From Ferruginibacter sp. (GTDB lineage: Bacteria > Bacteroidota > Bacteroidia > Chitinophagales > Chitinophagaceae): DNA of 16,108 nucleotides. Made by a program: the position numbers and the translations under genes. This document shows, one piece after another, positions 7,313 through 13,848 of the stretch (positions are counted from its first letter, which is position 1; each line of letters begins with the position of its first letter). The stretch covers positions 1-16,108 of the forward strand of contig JANXOQ010000428.1 in NCBI GenBank assembly GCA_025357775.1, given 5' to 3'. The notes beneath the pieces are model-generated. The model was not told the DNA's origin, made no database searches, and worked only from the letters and a program-made list of their open reading frames with translations.

Positions 7313-7316
7313 AAAT

Positions 7317-7553
7317 ATGAATAAAAAAAAAGGAAATAACCTAGCACTATTTGTAAAACAAAAGCGTAAGCTTATAAACATAACACAAATAGAATTAGCA
7401 GATAAAGCAGGCGTAGGCCTAAGGTTTGTAAGAGATATGGAGCAAGGCAAAATGAGTTTGCGAATGGATAAAGTAAATGATGTGTTAAAACTATTTGGTG
7501 CAGAGCTAGCTGCAAATAACATGGATAGAGAAAAATTAATAAACAATGGCTAG
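7317..7553 (+). CDS. hipB: HipB-like antitoxin/repressor (Xre HTH)
   Basis: This 78-residue Cro/C1-type DNA-binding protein corresponds to HipB, the repressor and antitoxin-side subunit of HipA-family modules. Residues about 8-62 are the HTH fold: LALFVKQKRKLINITQIELADKAGV gives the first helices and turn, VGLRFVRDMEQGK the recognition helix, then LRMDKVNDVLKLFGAEL. The short C-terminal tail (NNMDREKLINNG) lacks the extended strand of E. coli HipB. Four perfect inverted repeats before the gene are its likely operators, giving autoregulation. The stop overlaps the next ATG by 8 bp (7546-7553), which couples translation. The identification rests on fold and on the two downstream HipA pieces. 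Confidence 0.88.
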   Translation: MNKKKGNNLALFVKQKRKLINITQIELADKAGVGLRFVRDMEQGKMSLRMDKVNDVLKLFGAELAANNMDREKLINNG

Positions 7554-7875
7554 AAAAGCAGAAGTATACATGAAAGAAAATTTAGCAGGCTTTTTAGAAG
7601 AAGTTGCAACAGGTTATGCATTTACATATATCAACACATATTTGCAAAATCAAGCTGCACAGGCGGTAAGTAATACATTACCATTGCAAAATAAAATATT
7701 TGAAAGTAATGTACTCTTTCCATTTTTTGATGGGCTAATACCAGAAGGTTGGCTACTTGATATAGCAGAAAAAAATTGGAAACTAAACGAAAAAGATAGG
7801 ATGGGATTGTTACTTACTTTTTGCAAAAATTGTATAGGGGCAGTAAGCATAATAGCAATAAATGAAAAAATATAA
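7546..7875 (+). CDS. hipS: HipS-like protein (free HipA N-terminal domain)
   Basis: This 109-residue protein equals the N-subdomain 1 (Couple_hipA) of full-length HipA, encoded here as a separate gene. Diagnostic parts are MARKAEVYMKENLAGFLEE (a first strand pair with Y and G, where HipA normally reads out substrate-like contacts), then FPFFDGLIPEGWLLD (the family's PEGWL-type segment) and DRMGLLLTFCKNCIGAVSI (usual ending of the domain). In the HipBST system of enteropathogenic E. coli the equivalent small protein, HipS, is the antitoxin that blocks the kinase, while HipB boosts this. By analogy this protein should neutralise the downstream kinase; that is inference. It overlaps hipB by 8 bp and the kinase gene by 14 bp, consistent with one tightly coupled operon. 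Confidence 0.82.
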   Translation: MARKAEVYMKENLAGFLEEVATGYAFTYINTYLQNQAAQAVSNTLPLQNKIFESNVLFPFFDGLIPEGWLLDIAEKNWKLNEKDRMGLLLTFCKNCIGAVSIIAINEKI

Positions 7876-8899
7876 GCAAACATATAATTTTGAAGAAACA
7901 GAACTGAGCATGGTAGCAGAAGGAGATTTGTATGCGCATGCAAAAAGTAAATGTTTGTATTGTTATGAGCCATTGGAAAATGGAAACTTAAATTTTCACC
8001 AAGCATGTAACAAAAGATTTTTTGGACAATTAGAAACGCCTTTACTAGAATACAACAAAGAAGATTTAGAAAAGCTAGCCAATCAAATACTAAGTAGCCA
8101 AATGGCAGTAACGGGTGTACAAGCAAAGTTATCACTAAGCATGCATCGAAAAGAAGAAAAAAATATAGTAAAAAAATTAACCGTAGTAGGTTTGTACGGA
8201 GATTATATATTAAAACCACCATCAGAATATTATGCAAATTTGCCAGAGGTAGAAAGTGCAACTATGCACCTTGCAGATGTATGCGGGCTAAATACAGTAC
8301 CACACAGCCTTGTAAAATTGCAAGATGATACCTTGTGCTATGTAACTAAAAGAGTGGATAGAACAAAAAAAGAGAAGCTACACATGGAAGATATGTGCCA
8401 ACTTACTGAACGATTGACAGAGGATAAATATAAAGGTAGCCATGAGCAAGTTGCTAAAACACTTTTAAAATATAGTGCTACACCTCTATTGGATGTAAGT
8501 AATTTTTATGAACTAGTGTTGTTTAGTTTTTTTACGGGCAATGCAGATATGCACCTAAAAAACTTTAGTCTGTTAGAAAAAACTGGGCTTGGTTACACAT
8601 TATGTCCAGCTTATGATTTGCTAGCTACAGCACTTGTAAACCCAGCAGATAAAGAAGAGCTTGCACTTACTTTAAATGGCAAAAAAAGAAAACTAAAATA
8701 CAACGATTTTTTAGTGGCTTTTGAAACAAGTGGATTATCAAAAAAAGTTTTAGATAATACTTTAGAAAACTTTTATACTTGCAGAAAACCTATGTTTGAA
8801 AAATTAGAGAAAAGTTTTTTAAATGATGAGATGAAAATAGCATTTAGGTTGCTTGTAAACGAAAGGTATAAAACTTTATTTGATAACAAAAATGGCTAG
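7862..8899 (+). CDS. hipT: HipT-like Ser/Thr kinase toxin (HipA core domain)
   Basis: This 345-residue protein kinase-like toxin lacks the HipA N-terminal subdomain, which the previous gene supplies. Known HipA/HipT proteins phosphorylate aminoacyl-tRNA synthetases (GltX or TrpS) and halt translation; the target here is unknown. Residues 31-49 carry C31-x2-C34, H46, C49, a likely zinc knuckle common in Bacteroidota homologues. Residues 82-92 (AVTGVQAKLSL) are the Gly-rich ATP loop, K118 (ILKPP) the ATP lysine, EDMCQ (176-180) a family signature, GNADMHLKNFSL (226-237) holds catalytic D229 and N234, and D252 (PAYDLL) is the metal-binding Asp. All core residues are present, so it should be active. 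Against E. coli HipA (ISIAGAQEK), the autophosphorylated Ser150 position appears to be Ala82, with Thr84 two residues on. Start: ATG 7862 overlaps hipS by 14 bp; M17 (7910) is an alternative. The stop lies inside the terminator stem. Confidence 0.88.
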   Translation: MKKYKQTYNFEETELSMVAEGDLYAHAKSKCLYCYEPLENGNLNFHQACNKRFFGQLETPLLEYNKEDLEKLANQILSSQMAVTGVQAKLSLSMHRKEEKNIVKKLTVVGLYGDYILKPPSEYYANLPEVESATMHLADVCGLNTVPHSLVKLQDDTLCYVTKRVDRTKKEKLHMEDMCQLTERLTEDKYKGSHEQVAKTLLKYSATPLLDVSNFYELVLFSFFTGNADMHLKNFSLLEKTGLGYTLCPAYDLLATALVNPADKEELALTLNGKKRKLKYNDFLVAFETSGLSKKVLDNTLENFYTCRKPMFEKLEKSFLNDEMKIAFRLLVNERYKTLFDNKNG

Positions 8900-8926
8900 T
8901 CTAAAACATTAGACCAGCCATTTTTT
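8888..8926 (+). terminator. Bidirectional terminator between hipT and the GIN-domain gene
   Basis: ATGGCTAGTCTA (8892-8903) pairs with TAGACCAGCCAT (8910-8921) with a single A-C mismatch and a 6-base loop. Six T (8921-8926) follow on the + strand; an A-rich stretch (8888-8892) precedes, giving a T-rich tail on the other strand. It ends hipT transcription and can also stop the convergent gene, whose stop is only 17 bases away. The hipT TAG (8897-8899) sits in the stem. Confidence 0.9.
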
Positions 8927-8942
8927 ATAAGAATAATTATAC

Positions 8943-9641
8943 TTATTTTGGTTCTACAGAACCACTGCTACTTACAGATTTATTTATGTCTTTAACACCC
9001 CCTGTATAATTAATATCACCTGAGCTATTAGCAGTTGCATTTAGCTTTACACTTGCAAATATATTAATGGTGGCACTGCTACTAGCAGTAGCGGTAGCTG
9101 TTTCGGCTAAAAGTCCAAACATATCAATATCTGCACTACTACTGGCTTTGCTACTTACTTCTTTTGCACGACCAGTAATGGTAATATCAGCGCTACTACT
9201 TGCATCAACATTCACCAAGGGAGCATCTAATTTTAAATTTATACTTGCAGAATTACTAGCATCTACATCAATTTTGCTTGCAGAAACTATTTGGCTATTA
9301 CCCGTAATATCAGCTGAGGAAGATGCTTCAAAAGCATTGAGTACTGGGGAAGTAACATGAATGTTTATTGTTACGCTGTTAAAATTGTGTCCTCCATCAT
9401 ATCCAATTATTAATTTACCATTTTCTACTTTTGTTTGCACATACTTTATTACATTATCATCACCTTCCACTTCTACAAATGCAGTAGCCCCTTGTTGAAC
9501 ATCAACGTTAATAGAGTTAGAAACTTTTACGGTAGTAAAAGGACTTACATTTCTTGATTCGGTAATGATGTGACCACTCCCTTTTATTTGATTGCATGCA
9601 GTTGCAAAAAGTAATACTGCAATAAATGGAATGTATTTCAT
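8943..9641 (-). CDS. GIN-domain (DUF2807) lipoprotein
   Basis: This 232-residue predicted lipoprotein belongs to the head GIN domain family (DUF2807, PF10988), widespread in Bacteroidota but without a proven function. I chose ATG 9641 because it gives a clean lipoprotein signal, MKYIPFIAVLLFATAC, with Cys16 as the lipidation site; a longer frame to 9740 adds unrelated residues. After the signal comes KGSGHIITESRNVSPFTTVKV, the family's usual opening (G, SR, F, v), then INVDVQQGATAFVEVEGDDN. From about residue 95 onward there are repeated short strands with Ser-rich turns (ASSSADITG, DASNSASINL, DASSSADITITG, KASSSADIDMFG), as in a right-handed beta-solenoid, ending SSGSVEPK. It is probably attached to the periplasmic face of the outer membrane or exposed. 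It converges on hipT with a shared terminator; no operon partner is visible. Confidence 0.9.
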   Translation of the reverse strand: MKYIPFIAVLLFATACNQIKGSGHIITESRNVSPFTTVKVSNSINVDVQQGATAFVEVEGDDNVIKYVQTKVENGKLIIGYDGGHNFNSVTINIHVTSPVLNAFEASSSADITGNSQIVSASKIDVDASNSASINLKLDAPLVNVDASSSADITITGRAKEVSSKASSSADIDMFGLLAETATATASSSATINIFASVKLNATANSSGDINYTGGVKDINKSVSSSGSVEPK

Positions 9642-9832
9642 GTGTTTATTTTTTATAAAAAGTAAAAATAGGAAAAGCATTTTAAGAAATTCAATCATTA
9701 CAACGTTATTCTCTAAACGGTAAATTTTAAGGATAAACAAATACCAATTTTTAAACTAAAATTTTGCTACAATTTTTTAAAACTAAATTAGTAAAGAAAT
9801 AAGTTTACAAAAATTAAACTACAACAAAAAAA

Positions 9833-10103
9833 GAATGGCAGTATCGTTGCAAAGCCACAACCGCATTGGCTTTTGCAGCAAATACATCACTACACAAAAA
9901 ATTAATTAAAATTTATTTGAAAATATTATTAACAAATGTATGTACTCGGGACACCTACATTTATGGGAAAAACCCTTATGCTTCAAAAAATGATAGTGGC
10001 TAATTTGTATTAGGATAATCGTGTTGGGCAACCTTATAACTACTCAGTTACATGGATATATGACAATAGAATTTTATATAATAATACTCATTCTAAACTG
10101 TAA
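9833..10103 (+). pseudogene. Possible decayed protein-coding remnant
   Basis: One frame (from about 9833 to TAA 10001-10003) ends in a peptide that looks coding (TRDTYIYGKNPYASKNDSG). A second frame (10014-10101, closed by TAA 10101) continues in the same style: DNRVGQPYNYSVTWIYDN and onward, rich in aromatic residues. The two could be joined by a single frameshift near 10001-10013, as if one gene had been broken. No start, family or parent protein was recognised, so this rests on composition alone. Confidence 0.3.
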
Positions 10104-10243
10104 AAATGAACCAATTTTATATTTCTTATAAACTATCCTCTAATAGACTTGCTTAATTTTTTTATATAATTGTCAAACTTTGTAAAATCGTTCGGTATTA
10201 TCAAAAAACACAATACATTTTTTAAAATATTTGGAAAGATTCC

Positions 10244-10275
10244 AAAAAAAAACCACCCTTTTAAAAGAGTGGCTT
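10244..10275 (-). terminator. Rho-independent terminator of rpsL-rpsG
   Basis: Read on the minus strand, a GC-containing stem (10275-10251: AGCCACTC paired with GGGTGGTT around TTTTAAAA) is followed by a run of nine T (10252-10244). It lies about 22 bp after the rpsG stop, so transcription of the ribosomal protein pair ends here. Confidence 0.9.
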
Positions 10276-10297
10276 ACTATAAAATACTTTTAAAAAT

Positions 10298-10765
10298 TTA
10301 AACTCTAAAGTGAGCAAATGCTTTGTTTGCCTCTGCCATACGATGTGTATCTTCTTTTTTCTTGTAAGAAGCACCTTCACCTTTACTTGCTGCTACTATT
10401 TCGTTGGCTAATTTATCTGACATGCTGCGGCCATTTCTTTCACGACTATAACGTACCATCCATTTAATGCTCAAAGAAATTTTTCTATCGGGACGTACTT
10501 CAGATGGGATTTGAAAAGTGGCACCACCAATACGGCGACTTCTAACTTCAACACCAGGCGTAATGTTTGTTAATGCCCTTTTCCATACTTCATAACCATC
10601 TTCACCAGTAGTTTTTGCTACTTTATCTAATGCATCGTAAAATATACTGAATGCTCCACTTTTTTTTCCTGCCCACATAAGGTTATTTACAAAACGGGTA
10701 ACGAGTTTGTCATTAAATTTTGGGTCTGGTGCTAAGGGTAATTTTTTGGCTTGTGCTTTACGCAT
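10298..10765 (-). CDS. rpsG: 30S ribosomal protein S7
   Basis: S7 is a primary binding protein of the 16S rRNA 3' domain that nucleates the small-subunit head and lies near the E site. The 155-residue length is standard. Family landmarks are MRKAQAKKLPLAPDPKFND at the N-terminus, LVTRFVNNLMWAGKKSGA, NITPGVEVRSRRIGGATFQIP, KWMVRYSRERNGRSM and the C-terminal KKEDTHRMAEANKAFAHFRV. In E. coli S7 is also the translational repressor of the str operon; no such leader structure was examined here. It is transcribed 115 bp after rpsL and followed by a strong terminator instead of fusA. Confidence 0.98.
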   Translation of the reverse strand: MRKAQAKKLPLAPDPKFNDKLVTRFVNNLMWAGKKSGAFSIFYDALDKVAKTTGEDGYEVWKRALTNITPGVEVRSRRIGGATFQIPSEVRPDRKISLSIKWMVRYSRERNGRSMSDKLANEIVAASKGEGASYKKKEDTHRMAEANKAFAHFRV

Positions 10766-10880
10766 TATTTTTAATTTTTAATTTTCGGCTAATTTTCTTC
10801 AAGGTTTAAAACTTTACTCAGCCTTATTATGAATTTGTATTTATCTAAAATCTCAATACTTGTATCTCAATACTAATATC

Positions 10881-11255
10881 TTACTTCTTAGCTCTCTTTG
10901 TTCCGTATTTGCTACGGCTTTGCTTACGGTCTTTTACACCTGCCGTATCTAGACTACCACGAATAATATGATAACGAACCCCAGGCAAATCTTTTACCCT
11001 ACCGCCTCTTATCAAAACAATACTGTGCTCTTGTAAATTATGTCCTTCTCCTGGGATATAAGCAATAACTTCTATCTTGTTAGTAAGACGTACTTTAGCT
11101 ACTTTACGTAGCGCTGAGTTTGGTTTCTTAGGAGTTGTAGTATATACTCTTGTACATACACCACGGCGTTGGGGGCAAGCATCAAGGGCTCTTGATTTAC
11201 TTTTCGCTTTTATAATTTCTCTTCCTTTTCTAACTAATTGTTGTATTGTTGGCAT
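10881..11255 (-). CDS. rpsL: 30S ribosomal protein S12
   Basis: S12 is a decoding-centre protein that helps monitor codon-anticodon pairing. The 124-residue length is normal. Diagnostic segments are [46 protein letters not shown] (in two runs), [13 protein letters not shown], and [17 protein letters not shown]. The two streptomycin-related lysines, in TPKKPNS and RVKDLPG, are the wild-type residues, so no ribosomal streptomycin resistance is predicted from this gene. It is first of the pair rpsL-rpsG. Confidence 0.98.
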   Translation of the reverse strand: MPTIQQLVRKGREIIKAKSKSRALDACPQRRGVCTRVYTTTPKKPNSALRKVAKVRLTNKIEVIAYIPGEGHNLQEHSIVLIRGGRVKDLPGVRYHIIRGSLDTAGVKDRKQSRSKYGTKRAKK

Positions 11256-11576
11256 TTATTTAACCTTTTTTTTAGAAGGGCGAAGGTAGGATTATATTTT
11301 AAAAAAAGCGCAAGAAGAAATAAAAAAAGATAAAAAAAATAAATAACATGTTATATTAATGATTAAATAATTGAAAATCAATTATTAAAATGTAAATTTT
11401 ATAGGTAAGTATCATAAAATAACAGTCTTGGGTAGCAATACAAAAACACATATTGAAACCTTGATAGAGTTTAATTGCCGTAACTATCAGTATAACCAGT
11501 AGATATGGGATAGAAAATAGGCAGAACCAGAATAGGTATGCGATGCAATTTCACAAAATATTAATACACAAATATA

Positions 11577-11757
11577 TTCAACCCTTTTTGGGTTGGTGCA
11601 ATTATTTTTACAGTAACCTTGTGTTTCACCAAAAGCAATAATTTCAACCCTTTTATGCTTAGCAAATTATTTTTCTTCAAATTCCTCCACTTTCTACTGT
11701 TTAGATAAAAGCTAAACAGCGAACAAATTTTCAACGGAGCGTCGCCACCGAAGTTCA
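11577..11757. repeat. Intergenic repeat-like element with direct repeats and GC-rich end
   Basis: TTCAACCCTTTTTGGGTTGG...GCAATTATTTTT (11577-11609) recurs as TTCAACCCTTTTATGCTTAG...CAAATTATTTTT (11643-11674), about 33 bp each. The first copy also folds as AACCC-TTTTT-GGGTT. About 60 bp later, the block CGGAGCGTCGCCACCG (11735-11750) is much richer in GC than the surroundings. Such blocks are familiar to me from repeated intergenic elements of Bacteroidota, which is an impression and not a database match. Confidence 0.35.
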
Positions 11758-11815
11758 ATCGAAGTACCCTTGCTCGTAACCAAATAGTAAAAATAACCGG
11801 TACTGGTATTTCATA

Positions 11816-11848
11816 AAAATGCCCCAAACAAGAATATAAGGGGCGTTT
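11816..11848. terminator. Terminator of the aminotransferase gene
   Basis: AATGCCCC (11818-11825) pairs with GGGGCGTT (11840-11847) around a 14-base AT-rich loop. On the minus strand a T run follows (complement of 11815-11819), about 25 bp after the ilvE stop. T residues also follow on the + strand, so it may work in both directions. Confidence 0.8.
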
Positions 11849-11870
11849 ATTTTATAAACTGAATTTTGAT

Positions 11871-12935
11871 TTACAATTTCATCATCCACCCATGTGTATC
11901 GGCGGTTTTGCCATAACGAATGTCGTTTAGTATTGCTTTTACTTTTGGTGCAACTGTCCATGTGGTTACATCAAAAACCATATCATATTCTTTGTAGCGC
12001 AATTCTTTTATAAGCGAAATAGTAGCAGCAGTACCTGTACCAAATACTTCACTTAAAGTGCCTGCTTTATGGGCTTCTATAACTTCATCAATATTTAATG
12101 CACGTTCTTCTACGGTTAATCCCATTTCATTTAAAATAGTAATTACGCTATCTCTTGTTACACCTTTTAAGATGGTGCCTTCATCCAAATTGGGAGTAAT
12201 AGCTTTGTTGCCAATAATAAACATTACATTCATTGTACCACATTCTTGCACATACTTGTGCTCATAAGCGTCAGTCCAAAGCACTTGGTCGTAGCCTTTT
12301 AATTTTGCTTGTGCGGTTGCATACATAGCACCGCCATAATTGCCCGCTGCCTTCGCATACCCAATGCCACCTGGCACTGCACGAACATACTGCTCTTCTA
12401 CATATATGCGCATGGGTGTTGCATAATATGGGCCTGTTGGGCTAAGGATAATCATAAATTTATATTTCTCACTCGGTTTTACGCCAATGGTTTCATCTGT
12501 ACTAAACATAAACGGACGAATGTACAAAGAGTGGTCTACTTTGGCTGGTATCCAATTACTTTCAAGGTTGATGAGTTGTCTTAAACCATCCATAAAAATT
12601 TCTTCGGGTACGGTGGGCATTTGCATACGCTCTGCAGATATGTTAAACCTAGTAAAATTATCGTGTGGACGAAAAATTAATGCTTCGCCTGCGAGATTTT
12701 TGTATGCTTTTATACCTTCAAAAATAGCTTGCCCATAATGTATGGCTGCAAGTGAAGGCTCTAACAATAACGGTTGGTAAGGTTTTATTTCGGGTGTTTT
12801 CCATTCGCCATCTTCGTAGTCTACTTCAAGCATGTAATCTGTAAAATATTTTCCAAATGGAATATTCTCTAAATTAATATCGTTTAGTTTGCTCCTATTA
12901 ATTTTTGTTATATTAAAATCAGTTACTGATACCAT
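11871..12935 (-). CDS. ilvE: Branched-chain amino acid aminotransferase
   Basis: This PLP enzyme (fold type IV) interconverts Leu, Ile and Val with their 2-oxo acids using 2-oxoglutarate/glutamate, the last step of branched-chain synthesis. I start at ATG 12935 (354 residues); the longer frame to 12977 adds an unlikely hydrophobic lead and overlaps the divergent gene. Landmarks are the HYGQAIFEGIKAYK segment (66-79), LYIRPFMFSTDE (137-148), the lysine loop GGIGYAKAAGNYGG with K195 forming the PLP Schiff base, QVLWTDAYEHKYVQECGTMN (217-236) and GVTRDSVITI. The large form with this TMN segment is typical of BCAT of the eukaryote/Bacteroidota type. It has its own terminator and no operon partner. 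Confidence 0.95.
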   Translation of the reverse strand: MVSVTDFNITKINRSKLNDINLENIPFGKYFTDYMLEVDYEDGEWKTPEIKPYQPLLLEPSLAAIHYGQAIFEGIKAYKNLAGEALIFRPHDNFTRFNISAERMQMPTVPEEIFMDGLRQLINLESNWIPAKVDHSLYIRPFMFSTDETIGVKPSEKYKFMIILSPTGPYYATPMRIYVEEQYVRAVPGGIGYAKAAGNYGGAMYATAQAKLKGYDQVLWTDAYEHKYVQECGTMNVMFIIGNKAITPNLDEGTILKGVTRDSVITILNEMGLTVEERALNIDEVIEAHKAGTLSEVFGTGTAATISLIKELRYKEYDMVFDVTTWTVAPKVKAILNDIRYGKTADTHGWMMKL

Positions 12936-12990
12936 AATGATTAATTTTGAGGCAAAGAAACGAAAAAATAACAGCAAACAATTTTTTTAT

Positions 12991-13551
12991 ATGAGTTTAG
13001 ATGATATAAAATTGACTCCCTTTTTGGTAAAAAAACTGTACGAAAACAGTATGATAGATACTGAAGAAATAACTAAGCCAATACGCAATGGAAATGCAGC
13101 GAAGGATAGAGCAGATGCTGTTGTAGAAAAAAATATTGTATTAAAAAAAGAACCAATTGGTAATATAAAATTTCTTGGTAAAAATGCTAAAAATGTTTTG
13201 ATAATTGTAGATGAAAAAGAACATACATTTTTGGGTGATGATGAACTGAGTTTTTTGATAAATATTTTAAATGCTTGTGCCTTTTCTATGCAAGATGTGG
13301 TATTGGTAAATGCAGGCAATAGCGATGATGTGGTTTATGAAAATTTGAATACACAATTTGAGCCTAGAATAGTTTTATTTTTAGGAACAGAACCGCAGGT
13401 ATTAAACTTTCCTGTGCAAATACCGCAGTACAAAATACAAGCATACAACAATCAGCAATATTTATGTGCGTCATCGTTACAAAAATTATCAAGCGATAAA
13501 GAGGAAAAGAAGAAATTGTGGTTAGTATTGAAGGTGCTGTTTGGGATTTAG
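12991..13551 (+). CDS. Conserved protein of unknown function, possibly HolD (psi)-like
   Basis: This is a 186-residue cytoplasmic protein. I prefer ATG 12991 (MSLDDIKLTPFLVKKLY), the start style of the Bacteroidota family; ATG 12937 adds 18 residues and would leave one base between this start and the ilvE start. Two blocks stand out: NVLIIVDEKEHTFLGDDELSFLINILNACAFSMQDVVLVN (about 73-112, in two runs) and the C-terminal CASSLQKLSSDKEEKKKLW (about 157-175) followed by LVLKVLFGI. A central strand then helix, and a tail of the type S-x-L-x-x-L-x4-x-K-x-x-LW, resemble DNA polymerase III psi (HolD), which has a degenerate uracil-glycosylase fold and ends in a similar LW helix. This is a shape argument by eye; unknown function is the safe call. 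It is divergent from ilvE. Confidence 0.6.
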   Translation: MSLDDIKLTPFLVKKLYENSMIDTEEITKPIRNGNAAKDRADAVVEKNIVLKKEPIGNIKFLGKNAKNVLIIVDEKEHTFLGDDELSFLINILNACAFSMQDVVLVNAGNSDDVVYENLNTQFEPRIVLFLGTEPQVLNFPVQIPQYKIQAYNNQQYLCASSLQKLSSDKEEKKKLWLVLKVLFGI

Positions 13552-13848
13552 AAGAAAAATGAATTGAATATTTTTGAATATTGTTTGAAAAGTTAAAATG
13601 TGATAGTTTAAAATTAGTAAAAGAAAAAGTTTCAGTTTTAAAATGCTTTACGAGTTACAAATGTAAAAATATTTGCCACTGGTTTACAGTTTTTAAAACT
13701 GCTAAAGAGATTTATGCTGTGGTACTTTTTCTTTATTTTTTACTCCTAGAGGCTTGGCTCAAATTGCGAGGCAATTTCATAAATGTAAATATGTGGATAT
13801 TAAAAAATGCTAAACCATTAAAATAAATAACTTGAAAGTAAATATAAA
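13552..13848. other. 297-bp gap before rdgB
   Basis: No gene is supported. It contains a short perfect inverted repeat (CAGTTTT-T-AAAACTG near 13687-13701) and otherwise AT-rich DNA. An 81-codon frame (13581-13826) was judged spurious. The rdgB promoter should lie here but no clear match to TTG...TAnnTTTG was found. Confidence 0.5.

Larger units (their letters stand above)
6807..7316. other. 510-bp intergenic region: structured element plus operator array
   Basis: No gene is seen. Three kinds of content stand out: a GC-rich structured element at 6901-6991; a run of eight C at 7096-7103 followed by a small imperfect hairpin (7126-7142); and four identical palindromic operators at 7174-7312, directly before the hipB-like start. 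I found no clear tdk terminator; a T-rich stretch (about 6861-6900) precedes the structured element. Confidence 0.7.
9642..10297. other. 656-bp intergenic region with a coding remnant
   Basis: The region is AT-rich, with no intact gene. It contains a decayed-looking coding stretch (9833-10103) and the terminator of rpsG (10244-10275). I could not identify a convincing promoter for the lipoprotein gene. Confidence 0.5.
11256..11870. other. 615-bp intergenic region with repeats
   Basis: No gene is supported. The region holds a pair of imperfect direct repeats (11577-11609 and 11643-11674), a GC-rich block unlike its surroundings (11732-11757), and the terminator of the aminotransferase gene (11816-11848). 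The rpsL promoter should be in 11256-11450 but no good TAnnTTTG match was found on the minus strand. Confidence 0.6.

Noticed and set aside
9067..9360. Plus-strand frame inside the GIN-domain gene
   Set aside because: It is the antisense of the Ser-rich repeats, giving a Leu/Ala-rich translation that is an artefact.
9642..9740. Upstream extension of the GIN-domain gene to ATG 9740
   Set aside because: It would place 33 unrelated residues before a perfect lipoprotein signal peptide.
11561..11961. Minus-strand frames in the gap after ilvE
   Set aside because: They run through the ilvE terminator and the direct-repeat region, so they are shadow frames over non-coding sequence.
13581..13826. 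81-codon frame before rdgB
   Set aside because: Composition is AT-driven with no recognisable motif and no homologue recalled; its hydrophobic stretch is typical of random AT-rich DNA.
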